Positions 8,657-18,296 of a stretch of 64,000 nt of DNA are shown in pieces. The DNA is from an uncultured Microbacterium sp. Its GTDB lineage: Bacteria > Actinomycetota > Actinomycetes > Actinomycetales > Microbacteriaceae. Position 1 is the first letter of the stretch. Each line of letters starts with the position of its first letter. The stretch spans positions 186,001 through 250,000 of the forward strand of contig NZ_CANKZA010000004.1 of assembly GCF_947488465.1 (NCBI RefSeq). Direction: 5' to 3'. The notes under the pieces were generated by a model. The model did no database searches. It had not been told where the DNA came from and saw only the letters and a program-made list of their open reading frames with translations. A program made the position numbers and the translations under genes.

Positions 8657-9718
8657 GTGAGCACACTGCATGATTCGGCCGTCCGCGGCTTCGCGAGCGA
8701 CAACTATTCCGGAATCCACCCCGAGGTGCTCGCGGCCATCGCGGCGGCCAACGACGGCCACCAGATCGCCTACGGCGAAGACGCCTACACCGCGCGTCTT
8801 CAGGAGGTGTTCGCGCAACACTTCGGCGAGAGCGCGCAGGCGTTTCCCGTCTTCAACGGCACGGGAGCCAACGTCGTCGGGTTGCAGTCGATGTTGCCTC
8901 GCTGGGGAGCGGTGATCGCGGCATCCACGGCGCACATCAACGTGGACGAGGGGGGCGCCCCCGAGCGGGTCGCCGGGATCAAGATCCTCGGCATCCCCAC
9001 CGACGACGGCAAGCTCACCCCCGACCTCGTCGACCGTGAGGCATGGGGATGGGGAGACGAGCACCGCGCGCAGCCGCTCGTGGTCTCGATCACGCAGTCC
9101 ACCGAGCTCGGCACGGTCTACACGCCCGATGAGATCAGGGCGCTCGCCGATCACGCCCACGCGCGGGGCATGCGCCTGCACCTCGATGGGGCGCGCATCT
9201 CGAACGCTGCGGCTGCCCTCGACCTGCCCCTTCGGGCGTTCACGACTGACGCGGGTGTGGACCTGCTCAGCTTCGGCGGGACGAAGAATGGCGCGATGCT
9301 CGGGGAAGCGATCGTCGTGCTCGATCCCACCGCATCCGACGGTCTTCTGTTCCTCCGCAAGCTCAACATGCAGCTCTCCAGCAAAATGCGTTTCGTCTCG
9401 GCGCAGCTGATCGCTCTGCTCGAGGGTGATCTGTATCTGCGCAATGCGCGTCATTCCAACGCGATGGCTGCACGGTTGCGTGCCGGGGTCGAAGCGGGCA
9501 TCGCCGACGGGACGATCGCGGGCGTCTCCTTCAGCCAGCCGACGCAGGCCAATGGTGTCTTCGCAACGTTGCCCGAGGGCGTGGCCGATCAGCTCCGCGC
9601 GGCCTTCCGCTTCTACGACTGGGACGCGGCGAAGAACGAAGTGCGCTGGATGTGCTCGTTCGACACGACAGAGCAGGACGTCGACGCGTTCGTCGCGGAG
9701 CTCGCACGCCTCACCTGA
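8657..9718 (+). CDS. Low-specificity L-threonine aldolase (beta-eliminating lyase family)
   Basis: A 353-aa fold-type I PLP enzyme, normal length for the family. It probably cleaves L-threonine/allo-threonine to glycine and acetaldehyde in the cytoplasm. Visible motifs are SDNYSGIHPEV at the N-terminus, HINVDEGGAPE contacting the cofactor region, LHLDGAR with the PLP-nitrogen-binding Asp, and SFGGTKNG with the Schiff-base lysine at residue 210. The GTG start at 8657 is supported by the TAGGCT box 7 nt upstream. It is transcribed away from the MFS gene and stands alone. Confidence 0.9.
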   Translation: MSTLHDSAVRGFASDNYSGIHPEVLAAIAAANDGHQIAYGEDAYTARLQEVFAQHFGESAQAFPVFNGTGANVVGLQSMLPRWGAVIAASTAHINVDEGGAPERVAGIKILGIPTDDGKLTPDLVDREAWGWGDEHRAQPLVVSITQSTELGTVYTPDEIRALADHAHARGMRLHLDGARISNAAAALDLPLRAFTTDAGVDLLSFGGTKNGAMLGEAIVVLDPTASDGLLFLRKLNMQLSSKMRFVSAQLIALLEGDLYLRNARHSNAMAARLRAGVEAGIADGTIAGVSFSQPTQANGVFATLPEGVADQLRAAFRFYDWDAAKNEVRWMCSFDTTEQDVDAFVAELARLT

Positions 9719-10048
9719 GCCAGGTCTGGTTCGCGCCCCCGGTCCATATTCAGTCCGCCCGCACGTCACCGCGCGGCCGTGCCGCGGAAAGTCCGCCCCA
9801 CGTACCCGCCGTCGTCGCGGGGAGACTGAATACGGCCCGCGGGGCAGCGTCCGCTCGCGACGGCTGTCGGCGCGGACTGTGACGGGTGGTGGCTCAGTCG
9901 TATGGCGCGTGAGGTGTTGGGCGCCCCACGCGCAACACCGGACACCACACGCACCAGCGACCATGCGAGTCGGCCGCGATCAGCGTCGGCGCCCTCCGCG
10001 GGCTCGACGGTGATCAGTCGCCGGCGCCCTCCGCGGGCTCGACGGTGA
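9719..10048. other. Intergenic region with inverted repeat and tandem repeat
   Basis: About 330 nt between two convergent genes, with no coding signal I can support. It holds a 9-bp inverted repeat, TATTCAGTC at 9747-9755 and GACTGAATA at 9824-9832, enclosing G/C-rich sequence that could fold or act as a bidirectional terminator. At its right end are copies of the DivIVA-like gene's 3' end. Confidence 0.6.
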
Positions 10049-10075
10049 TCAGTCGCCGGCGCCCTCCGCGGGCTC
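9981..10075 (-). repeat. ~35-nt tandem repeat spanning the stop codon of the DivIVA-like gene
   Basis: Units at 9981-10014, 10015-10049 and a partial 10050-10075 share the core GCCCTCCGCGGGCTC. The third unit is the true end of the coding sequence including its TGA. The other two lie beyond the stop. A unit of about 35 nt is not a multiple of three, so the copies are not coding. Confidence 0.9.
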
Positions 10076-11290
10076 CGGCGTGGGCGCCGCCGCGGCGGCC
10101 GACTCGGCGCGCATGAGCTCCTTGACCTCGGACATGAAGCTCGTGAGCTGTTGCTGCTGCCACCGCAACTGGCGCGTGCGATCCTCGGCGTCGCGCAGGA
10201 CCGACTGCGAGTGCTCGGTCACCGTGTCGATGATCTTCTGCGCCTTGACGCTGGAGCGCTCAAGGATCTCCCGCGCCCGCAACTTCGCGTCGGCCTCGAG
10301 CTGCTGTGACTGCGCGCGCATGAGCTTGTCGAAGTCGTCGGCCTTCGCGGTGATCCGCTGCGAGTGATCCAGCGACGCGGCGACCTGGTCGTTGGCATCC
10401 TGCGTGATGCGCTCGGCGTGGGCGACGGCCTGATTGTGCAGCATCAAGAACTCCTGCTGCGCGTCGTCCTGCCGGCGCGTGAGCGATTCCTCGAACTCGA
10501 GCGCACGCATCCGCTGCTCACGAACCGCGTCTTCGGCCTCGGCGCGCATCTGCTCGCTCTCCCGGGCAACGAGAGAACGGAGCGAGGCCGCACCCTTCTC
10601 GGCCTCGGTGCGGATCGCGGCAGCTTCCTGCTGCGCCTGGGCGACCTTCTCGGCCGCGTGCGCCGCCTCACGCTCGAGCTGCGATTCATGCGCCGTCAGC
10701 TCGGTCTCGATGCGCAGTCGCGCCTGCTGCGCGTCCGTCTCGGCCTGCGTGCGGAGCGTCTCTGCATCGGCCTGCGCGTCGGCACGCCGGGCGGATATCT
10801 CCTCGCGCGCCGCTTCGAGCAGGCGATCGGCCTGGACGCTCGCGTTCTTGATGATGACGCTGGCCTGTTCCTCGGCCACACGCAGCACTTCCTCGAAGCG
10901 CTCGCGTCCCTTCGACGACTCATCGGCCGCGCCGACAAGCTCGGCGCTGAGCGTCGAGACCTTGTCCTCCGCGTTGCTGACCTTTGCCGCTTCGACGGCG
11001 AGATCCGCCTCGAGCGCGGCCTTCCTGTCTTCGAGCTCCTCGATCGTCGCCAGGTGGGTCTTGATCGTGGCGACCGCGCGACGGTACTTGTCCGTGAGCT
11101 TTGCCACCTCGTCGCCGTGCCCGGAGCGCTGCGCCGTCAGCTCGGCGATGGCGGCATCGACCTCGGCTTTGTCGTATCCACGGAACGTCGTCGTGAACGA
11201 GCCGCTGGATGCCGCGGGAGCCCCCGCGATCAGCTCATCGAACGGCGACGATTCGGTGTTCTCATCGTGGGAGGAGTGCACATCGGACAC
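10049..11290 (-). CDS. DivIVA-like coiled-coil protein
   Basis: A 413-aa protein. Residues ~15-60 contain FTTTFRGYDKAEVDAAIAEL, the DivIVA/Wag31-type N-terminal membrane-binding and polar-targeting motif. Residues ~65-390 are an almost uninterrupted Ala/Glu/Gln/Arg-rich coiled coil. The tail is rich in Ala, Pro and Glu. Such proteins organise polar growth or septation in actinobacteria. GTG 11290 is chosen because GGAG sits ~7 nt upstream; an ATG 13 codons earlier lacks a ribosome site. Transcribed alone. Confidence 0.8.
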   Translation of the reverse strand: MSDVHSSHDENTESSPFDELIAGAPAASSGSFTTTFRGYDKAEVDAAIAELTAQRSGHGDEVAKLTDKYRRAVATIKTHLATIEELEDRKAALEADLAVEAAKVSNAEDKVSTLSAELVGAADESSKGRERFEEVLRVAEEQASVIIKNASVQADRLLEAAREEISARRADAQADAETLRTQAETDAQQARLRIETELTAHESQLEREAAHAAEKVAQAQQEAAAIRTEAEKGAASLRSLVARESEQMRAEAEDAVREQRMRALEFEESLTRRQDDAQQEFLMLHNQAVAHAERITQDANDQVAASLDHSQRITAKADDFDKLMRAQSQQLEADAKLRAREILERSSVKAQKIIDTVTEHSQSVLRDAEDRTRQLRWQQQQLTSFMSEVKELMRAESAAAAAPTPEPAEGAGD

Positions 11291-11454
11291 AGCGGTCTCC
11301 GCTTCTCGCGGGTGCCGCGACGGGAACACGACACCAGAGGGGGATGCCGGCGCGGGTCAGCCGACGATCGAACAATACCCGACACCGGAGCGCGCCCATC
11401 ACGCGTGACGCAGGGGCCCGCACCGCGGCATCGACGCCGCGTCGGACCAGCTCC

Positions 11455-12111
11455 TCAGCGCAGCGCCCCGACGCTCGCCAACGCGAGGCGCAGGAGAGTC
11501 AGTCGCCCGCCCTCCATCTCCGCGGCGAGCGCGTCGGATGCCGCTTCCTCGGGCGACATCCACGTCACCTCGAGCGCATCCTGACGCGGTTCGCACGTCC
11601 CGGTCACGGGCACGACGAAGGCGAGCGAGACGGCATGCTGCCGCTCGTCGTGATAGGCGCTGAGGCCGGGCATCGGGAAGTACTCCGCGACCGTGAACGG
11701 CACCGGCTGGGGCGGCAGCAGCGGGAAGGCCATTGGGCCGAGATCGTTCTCGAGATGACGGAAGAGGGCGTCGCGCACCGTCTCGCCGTAACGGACGCGG
11801 CCGCTGACGATCGTGCGTGTCATCTCCCCCATCGGCGTCGACCGCAGCAGGACACCCACATGCGTCACCGCGCCCATTCCGTCGGTGCGCACCGGAACGG
11901 CCTCGACGTAGAGGATCGGCAGCCGTCGGCGTGCTTCGGCGAGCTCGATATCGGTCAGCCACCCCGGGTTGGCGGCATTTCCCGGCGCGGGTGATCCGAA
12001 CGAGCCATCCCCGTCGGGATGCCCGGCGCGCCCATATCCGCGCAACGGGTCGCGCTCCGCGCCGTCATCATCGCGCTCGTTCGGATCGGGGTCGGGGGTG
12101 CGAACGGCCAT
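11455..12111 (-). CDS. Nudix-fold protein (DUF4916-like) with degenerate Nudix box
   Basis: A 218-aa protein. After a hydrophilic, Asp-rich N-terminus comes WLTDIELAEARRRLPILYVEAVPVR, then a Nudix-like box GRVRYGETVRDALFRHLEND. The consensus REUXEEXGU is altered to RHLENDLG, so two of the three metal-binding glutamates are missing. It may bind a nucleotide-like ligand rather than hydrolyse it. A -10-like TATACA (12123-12118) lies 6 nt before the ATG. It is divergent from the esterase gene. Confidence 0.75.
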   Translation of the reverse strand: MAVRTPDPDPNERDDDGAERDPLRGYGRAGHPDGDGSFGSPAPGNAANPGWLTDIELAEARRRLPILYVEAVPVRTDGMGAVTHVGVLLRSTPMGEMTRTIVSGRVRYGETVRDALFRHLENDLGPMAFPLLPPQPVPFTVAEYFPMPGLSAYHDERQHAVSLAFVVPVTGTCEPRQDALEVTWMSPEEAASDALAAEMEGGRLTLLRLALASVGALR

Positions 12112-12167
12112 GCCTCATGTATACCCCAGCCCACCGCGACGTCCGAGGTGGCTGTCAGACTGGGCGC

Positions 12168-12830
12168 ATGATCGAGGTCCCCCTTCTGGATGCCGATGCC
12201 GTCCGCTGGTCCGTTCCGCCCGATGAACGCGCGGGGCGCCCGCTCCTGGTCCTCTTGCACGGATACGGGTCTCACGAGGGAGATCTCTTCGCCCTCGCCC
12301 CGTTCCTCCCCGAGGAGTTCGTCGTCGCGGCCGTCCGCGCTCCGCTCTCGCCGCCGTTTCCGACGCCGGGCTGGTCGTGGTTTCCGATCGAGGGTCTCCA
12401 CGCGCGCCGTGGCGACGCCGCGACGGCAGCCGCCGAACGCCTGATCGAGTGGCTCGACACGCAGTCTGATGCCGCCACGATCGGCCTGCTCGGGTTCTCG
12501 CAGGGGGCCGTCATCGCTCTGCAGGCGCTCCGGTTGCATCCCACCCGATTCGCCTTCGCGGTGACGCTGGCCGGGTTCGTCGCCGACGAACCTCTCCCGA
12601 CGGATGCTGCACTGGCCGCGGTGCGCCCCCCGGTCTTCTGGGGGCGCGGTGCGCGCGACGAGGTGATCCCCGAGGAACGCATCGCGCACACGAGCCAGTG
12701 GCTTCCCGGGCACGTGGATCTGAGCGGCCGAGTGTATCCCGGGCTCGCACACAGCGTCTCGCAGGACGAGCTCGACGATGTCACGCTGTTCCTGCGTCAG
12801 CGCCTCACGGCCATCGCGGTACCGGAGTAG
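12168..12830 (+). CDS. Alpha/beta hydrolase, phospholipase/carboxylesterase type
   Basis: A 220-aa cytoplasmic hydrolase of the short carboxylesterase/phospholipase family. The oxyanion region is LLVLLHGYGSHEGD (~residue 28). The nucleophile elbow is GFSQG with Ser111. The acid/base region is ARDEVIPEERI and the catalytic His is in GLAHSVSQ near residue 203. The substrate is likely a small ester or lysophospholipid, not determinable here. ATG 12168 lies 6 nt after a weak -10-like CAGACT. The long helicase gene follows closely downstream. Confidence 0.87.
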   Translation: MIEVPLLDADAVRWSVPPDERAGRPLLVLLHGYGSHEGDLFALAPFLPEEFVVAAVRAPLSPPFPTPGWSWFPIEGLHARRGDAATAAAERLIEWLDTQSDAATIGLLGFSQGAVIALQALRLHPTRFAFAVTLAGFVADEPLPTDAALAAVRPPVFWGRGARDEVIPEERIAHTSQWLPGHVDLSGRVYPGLAHSVSQDELDDVTLFLRQRLTAIAVPE

Positions 12831-12879
12831 AACGAGCCTTCCGGAGCCGAATGTCGGTGCCCCGCGCGAAGATGGGGAG

Positions 12880-15800
12880 ATGGCCGATGTCCTCGAGCGG
12901 TTCGGTCCTGCCACGCAGGACTGGTTCCGTGGCGCGTTCGCCCAGCCCACGACCGCGCAGGCGGGAGCCTGGGAGGCGATTTCCGGCGGAAAGCACGCTC
13001 TCGTTGTCGCCCCGACCGGTTCGGGTAAGACGCTCTCGGCCTTCCTCTGGGCGATCGACCGGGTGTTCCACGACCGGCGCGATGCCCCGATCGACACGAA
13101 GCCGAAGAAGAAGGATGCCGCGCCGCGCACCCGCGTGCTCTATATCTCACCGCTGAAAGCGCTCGGCGTCGACGTCGAGCGCAACCTCCGCTCGCCGCTC
13201 GTCGGCATCGGCCAGTCGGCGAGGCGCCTCGGCGATCCTCTGCCCGAGCTCACCGTCGGGGTCCGCTCGGGCGACACCCCCTCAGCGGATCGACGCAAGC
13301 TCGTCACCGATCCGCCCGACATCCTCATCACGACGCCCGAATCGCTCTATCTCATGCTCACGAGCCAGGCCGCCGAGACGCTGCGCGGCATCCACACCGT
13401 GATCATCGACGAAGTCCACGCGGTCGCCGCTACCAAGCGCGGCGCCCACCTCGCCGTCAGTCTCGAGCGGCTCGACGCGCTGCTGGAGAAGCCCGCACAG
13501 CGCATCGGACTGTCGGCGACCGTCCGTCCGATCGACGAGGTCGCCCGCTTCCTCGGCGGGTCGGCCCCTGTCGAGATCGTGGCGCCGCGCGCGACGAAGG
13601 CTTTCGATTTGTCGGTCGTCGTCCCGATGGACGACATGCTGCATCCGCCGCCTCCGCCCGGCACCGACACACCAGACGCATCGCCGGACGGCGACGGCGA
13701 GTGGTTCGCGGCGCCCGGACCGACGGAGATCACCGGTTCAGTCTGGCCCCACGTGGAAGAGGCGATTGTGGACCGCGTGCTCGCGCACCGCTCGACGATC
13801 GTGTTCGCCAACTCGCGGAGGCTCGCCGAACGCCTCACCGGCCGACTCAACGAGATTTACGCCGAGCGACTCGGCACGGAGCCGGCCGTCCGAACGGTGC
13901 CGGCGGCGATGATGGCGCAAGCCGGAGCATCCGCGGGTGCGCCGCCAGAGCTCGCCAAGGCGCATCACGGGTCGGTGTCGAAAGAGCAACGCGCGATCGT
14001 CGAAGACGAGCTGAAGTCCGGCATCCTGCGCTGCGTCGTGGCGACGTCGAGCCTCGAACTCGGCATCGACATGGGTGCGGTCGATCTCGTCATCCAGGTC
14101 GAGGCACCACCGTCCGCCGCATCCGGCCTGCAACGCGTCGGGCGCGCGGGCCATCAGGTCGGCGAGGTCAGCCGTGCGGCGCTGTTCCCGAAGCACCGCG
14201 GAGATGTCCTGCACACGGCCGTCGTCACAGAACGGATGCTGGCCGGGCAGATCGAGGCGATCGCGGTTCCACAGAATCCGCTCGACATTCTCGCGCAGCA
14301 GACGATCGCCGCCTGCGCACTGGGGGCCATCGACGTCGAGGGCTGGTTCGAGACCGTCACGCGGTCGGCACCGTTTCGAGCTCTTCCCCGCTCGGCGTAC
14401 GAGGCCACGCTCGACCTGCTCGCCGGCCGCTTTCCCTCCGACGAATTCGCCGAGCTCCGCCCGCGGGTCGTGTGGGATCGCGATCAGGGAACACTGACGG
14501 GCAGGCCCGGGGCGCAGCGGGTTGCCGTCACGAGCGGCGGGACGATCCCCGACCGCGGCCTGTTCGGTGTGTTCGTCGCGGGCGAGACACGCAATGCCCG
14601 CGTCGGCGAACTCGACGAAGAGATGGTCTACGAATCGCGGGTGAACGACATCTTCACGCTCGGCACGACGAGTTGGCGGATCGTGGAAATCACCCACGAT
14701 CGCGTCAACGTCCTGCCCGCCTTCGGCCAGCCCGGCAAGTTGCCCTTCTGGCACGGTGACGGATTGGGGCGTCCGGCCGAACTCGGCGAGGCGCTCGGAA
14801 AATTCTCCCGCGAAGTCGCCGCAGCGACCCCCGAGAAAGCCACCGAACGGCTGCGTGGCTCGGGGCTCGACGACAACGCGATCGGCAATCTGCTGGCCTA
14901 CCTCGCCGAACAGCGTGAAGCCACCGGCACCCTCCCCACCGACAAAACGCTGACTGTCGAGCGGTCGCGCGACGAGGTCGGCGACTGGCGGGTGATCTTG
15001 CATTCCCCGTACGGCATGCATGTGCACGCACCGTGGGCGCTCGCCGTCAACGCCCGCATCCGTGAGCGTCTCGGCGTCGAAGGTTCGGCGGTCGCGAGCG
15101 ATGACGGGATCATCGCCCGCGTGCCCGATGCCGAGACCGAACCTCCGGGCGCCGAACTGTTCGTCTTCGAACCGGACGAGCTCGAACAGCTCGTCACGGA
15201 CGAGGTGGGGGGGTCCGCCCTCTTCGCGTCGCGGTTCCGGGAGTGCGCCGCGCGAGCACTTCTCCTCCCCCGACTGAACCCCCACAAGCGTTCTCCCCTC
15301 TGGCAGCAGCGGCAGAAATCCGCCCAGTTGCTGGAGGTCGCCAAGAACCATCCGACCTTCCCGATCATCCTCGAAACGCTCCGCGAGGTGCTCCAGGATG
15401 TGTACGATCTTCCCGCGCTTCTGCGGATCGCGCGCTCGATCGGTGACCGCGGCATCCGCCTCGTCGAGACCACCACGAGCCAGCCGTCGCCGTTCGCTCG
15501 CGACCTGCTGTTCGGATATGTCGGCGCGTTCATGTACGAAGGTGACTCGCCGCTCGCGGAACGGCGCGCGGCGGCGCTCTCCGTCGACCCCGCGCTGCTG
15601 TCCGAGCTCCTCGGCAAGGTCGAGATGCGGGAGCTGCTCGACCCCGGGGTCATCGCCCAGTTCGAACGCGAGGCCCAGCGCCTCGATCCGAGCAGGCGGG
15701 CACGCGGCCTCGAGGGCGTGGCCGATCTCCTGCGTATCCTCGGCCCCCTGGACGCCGACGACACCGCCGCACGCCTCGAAGGAGACGATCCGGTCGCCGA

Positions 15801-17502
15801 CACGCTCCTGGAGGAACTCGTTGCCGCGCGACGCGCGATCCGTGTCACGATCGCCGGCACCGACCGGGTCGCCGCGATCGAGGATGCGGGCCGCCTCCGC
15901 GACGCGCTCGGGATCGCGCTGCCGGTCGGGATCCCGACCGCGTTCCTCGAGCCGCTCCCCGACCCCCTCGGCGATCTGATCGCCCGGCATGCCCGCACGC
16001 ACGGGCCGTTCCGGACCGCCGCGGTCGCCGAGCGCCTGGGAATCGGCGCGGCCGTCGCGCGCCAGACGTTGCAGCGGCTCGAGTCGCAGGGGCGCCTGAC
16101 GAGCGGTTTCTTCCTCGCGGCCTCGGCGCCCGGTGACGGCGACCTGGAATGGTGCGACACCGAGGTCCTGCGCCGGTTGCGTCTCCGCTCGCTCGCGGCG
16201 ATCCGCGGCACGGTCGAACCGGTCTCCCCCGAGGCGTTCGCGCGCTTCCTGCCGGTCTGGCAGCATGCCGACGGACGGCGGCTGGAGGGCATCGACGGCA
16301 CGCTCGCGACGATCGAGCAGCTTGCCGGCATCCCGCTCCCCGCCAGCGCCTGGGAGTCACTCATCCTCCCGTCTCGGGTATCCGACTACACGCCCGCGCT
16401 CCTGGATGAGCTCACCTCGACCGGCGAGGTCATCTGGTCGGGGCACGGATCGCTCCCGGGTCGGGACGGCTGGATCGCGCTCCACCCGATCGACACGGCG
16501 CCCCTGACGCTGGCGGCGCCAGATGAGGCCGAACCCGAGATACCCCTGGAACAGGAGCTGCTCGCAGCCCTCGCCGGCGGTGGAGCGTACTTCGCCGCCC
16601 AGCTCAGCGCGATGACGGCAGCGGAGTCCGAGCAGGCCGTCATCGATGCGCTCTGGAACCTGACCTGGACGGGCCGCGTGACCAACGACACATTCGCTCC
16701 CGTCCGCGCACTCCTCGCCGGGGGCTCGCAGGCCCACCGGACCGCCCGGCGCACACCGCGGGCGCGCATGTTCCGCGGGACGTCGCTCGCTGTGACGCCG
16801 CGCGCCGCGGCACCCCAGCGTCCGCCTTTGATCGGCGGACGCTGGTCGATGCTGCCCACAGCCGAGAGCGATCCGGCGATCCGTGCCACCGCATCGGCGG
16901 GTCTCCTGCTCGAGCGCTACGGCATCCTGACTCGCGGTTCTGTGCAGGCCGAAGGCGCCGCGGGCGGTTTCGCGCAGGCATACCGGGTGCTGGCCGGGTT
17001 CGAGGATGCCGGCCACGCCCGCCGGGGCTACTTCATCGAGCAGCTGGGCGCCGCCCAGTTCGCCGCCTCGGCGACCGTCGATCGCCTCCGCACGTTCGCC
17101 GGGCTCCCCGACCCGGCCCCGCTCCACGCCGTCACACTGGCCGCCACCGACCCCGCGAACCCGTACGGGGCCGCACTCGGCTGGCCGGCCCTGGAGGGGA
17201 TCACCCACCGTCCCGGGCGCAAGGCCGGTGGACTCGTCACGCTCGTCGACGGCTCACTCGTGTTCTATCTCGAACGCGGGGGCAAAACCGCCCTCGCCTT
17301 CACCGACGATGAGCCTCTGCTGGCCGCGGCGGCGCGGGGTCTCGTCGAGACCGCGCGCGCCCGGCGCCTGGAGACCCTCACGATCGAGCAGGTCTCGGGC
17401 GCCTTCGTCTACGGCACTCCGGCCGGGCGGGCCCTCCGCGATGCCGGTTTCGTCGAGTCTGCGCGCGGGCTCACCCTCCGCAAGGCCCCGGCACGTGGCT
17501 GA
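12880..17502 (+). CDS. lhr: Lhr-type superfamily 2 DNA/RNA helicase
   Basis: A 1540-aa helicase, the usual size of actinobacterial Lhr. The N-terminal half has Walker A APTGSGKT (K50), DEVH box IIDEVHAV, SATV motif and the second RecA domain (STIVFANSRRLAERL, then QRVGRAGHQ). The middle holds the Lhr winged-helix and core domain. The C-terminal ~600 residues form the extension typical of the long Lhr class, which forms oligomers and acts in repair of DNA lesions and crosslinks. The ATG at 12880 matches the family N-terminus (MADVLERFGPATQDWF); no good ribosome site precedes it. A nei-type glycosylase follows 17 nt downstream, the same order as in mycobacteria, which supports a shared repair role. 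Confidence 0.95.
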   Translation: MADVLERFGPATQDWFRGAFAQPTTAQAGAWEAISGGKHALVVAPTGSGKTLSAFLWAIDRVFHDRRDAPIDTKPKKKDAAPRTRVLYISPLKALGVDVERNLRSPLVGIGQSARRLGDPLPELTVGVRSGDTPSADRRKLVTDPPDILITTPESLYLMLTSQAAETLRGIHTVIIDEVHAVAATKRGAHLAVSLERLDALLEKPAQRIGLSATVRPIDEVARFLGGSAPVEIVAPRATKAFDLSVVVPMDDMLHPPPPPGTDTPDASPDGDGEWFAAPGPTEITGSVWPHVEEAIVDRVLAHRSTIVFANSRRLAERLTGRLNEIYAERLGTEPAVRTVPAAMMAQAGASAGAPPELAKAHHGSVSKEQRAIVEDELKSGILRCVVATSSLELGIDMGAVDLVIQVEAPPSAASGLQRVGRAGHQVGEVSRAALFPKHRGDVLHTAVVTERMLAGQIEAIAVPQNPLDILAQQTIAACALGAIDVEGWFETVTRSAPFRALPRSAYEATLDLLAGRFPSDEFAELRPRVVWDRDQGTLTGRPGAQRVAVTSGGTIPDRGLFGVFVAGETRNARVGELDEEMVYESRVNDIFTLGTTSWRIVEITHDRVNVLPAFGQPGKLPFWHGDGLGRPAELGEALGKFSREVAAATPEKATERLRGSGLDDNAIGNLLAYLAEQREATGTLPTDKTLTVERSRDEVGDWRVILHSPYGMHVHAPWALAVNARIRERLGVEGSAVASDDGIIARVPDAETEPPGAELFVFEPDELEQLVTDEVGGSALFASRFRECAARALLLPRLNPHKRSPLWQQRQKSAQLLEVAKNHPTFPIILETLREVLQDVYDLPALLRIARSIGDRGIRLVETTTSQPSPFARDLLFGYVGAFMYEGDSPLAERRAAALSVDPALLSELLGKVEMRELLDPGVIAQFEREAQRLDPSRRARGLEGVADLLRILGPLDADDTAARLEGDDPVADTLLEELVAARRAIRVTIAGTDRVAAIEDAGRLRDALGIALPVGIPTAFLEPLPDPLGDLIARHARTHGPFRTAAVAERLGIGAAVARQTLQRLESQGRLTSGFFLAASAPGDGDLEWCDTEVLRRLRLRSLAAIRGTVEPVSPEAFARFLPVWQHADGRRLEGIDGTLATIEQLAGIPLPASAWESLILPSRVSDYTPALLDELTSTGEVIWSGHGSLPGRDGWIALHPIDTAPLTLAAPDEAEPEIPLEQELLAALAGGGAYFAAQLSAMTAAESEQAVIDALWNLTWTGRVTNDTFAPVRALLAGGSQAHRTARRTPRARMFRGTSLAVTPRAAAPQRPPLIGGRWSMLPTAESDPAIRATASAGLLLERYGILTRGSVQAEGAAGGFAQAYRVLAGFEDAGHARRGYFIEQLGAAQFAASATVDRLRTFAGLPDPAPLHAVTLAATDPANPYGAALGWPALEGITHRPGRKAGGLVTLVDGSLVFYLERGGKTALAFTDDEPLLAAAARGLVETARARRLETLTIEQVSGAFVYGTPAGRALRDAGFVESARGLTLRKAPARG

Positions 17503-17519
17503 GCACGGCGGAGACGACG

Positions 17520-18293
17520 ATGCCCGAGGGTGACACCGTCTTCCGCACCGCGCGCCGCCTCCACGAGGCGCTGGCGGGCCGCGAGGTCACACGCTTCGAC
17601 ATCCGCGTGCCGGGGAGTGCCACCGCCGACCTCGTCGGCGCGAGCGTGCACGAGGTCGTCCCGCGAGGGAAACATCTGCTCCTGCGGATCGGCGAGATGA
17701 CACTCCACTCCCATCTGAAGATGGAGGGCGAGTGGCACGTCTACGCGCCCGGCGAGCGGTGGCGAAACGCCGCATTCCGCGCCCGCGCGATCGTCGGCGT
17801 CACCGGCGCCGACGCCGTGGGGTTCGATCTCGCGATGGTCGAGGTCCTCCCCACGGCGGATGAGGCCCGCGTCGTCGGCCACCTCGGCCCCGACCTCCTG
17901 GGACCCGATTGGGATGCCGCGGAAGCCGCGCGGCGCGTCGGCGCGGACACCCGAGCCATCCACGTCGCGCTCCTGGATCAGCGGCACCTGGCCGGACTCG
18001 GCAACGAATACGTCAACGAGCTGCTCTTCGTCCGCGGCATCCTCCCGACGACACCTGCGACCGCCGTCGACGCTGCCTCTCTCGTCGAGACGGGCGCCCG
18101 CATGATCCGCGCCAATCGCGATCGCACTCCGCGCACCTTCACCGGCGACGCGCGCCGCGGCCACCAGACCTGGGTCTACGGCCGCGACCGGCGTCCGTGT
18201 CGGCGCTGCGGCACGCTGATCCTTCGGACGTCGCTCGGGGCGGATCCGACACGCACGCGCACCGTGTTCTGGTGCCCGCGATGCCAGACCTGA
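17520..18293 (+). CDS. nei: Fpg/Nei family DNA glycosylase (endonuclease VIII type)
   Basis: A 257-aa bifunctional base-excision enzyme that removes oxidised bases and cleaves the abasic site. It begins MPEGDTVFRTARRLHEAL: Pro2 is the Schiff-base nucleophile and Glu3 the general acid. HSHLKMEGEWHVY carries the conserved beta-hairpin lysine. The H2TH domain contains LGNEYVNELLF. The C-terminal zinc finger is CRRCGT...CPRCQT with four cysteines. It probably shares a transcript with lhr. Confidence 0.95.
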   Translation: MPEGDTVFRTARRLHEALAGREVTRFDIRVPGSATADLVGASVHEVVPRGKHLLLRIGEMTLHSHLKMEGEWHVYAPGERWRNAAFRARAIVGVTGADAVGFDLAMVEVLPTADEARVVGHLGPDLLGPDWDAAEAARRVGADTRAIHVALLDQRHLAGLGNEYVNELLFVRGILPTTPATAVDAASLVETGARMIRANRDRTPRTFTGDARRGHQTWVYGRDRRPCRRCGTLILRTSLGADPTRTRTVFWCPRCQT

Positions 18294-18296
18294 CGG

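Noticed and set aside
13738..16266. Very long open frame on the minus strand opposite the Lhr helicase gene
   Set aside because: Composition is that of an antisense shadow in G/C-rich DNA (Arg/Asp/Gly/Glu-rich, no domain), while the plus strand encodes complete helicase motifs.
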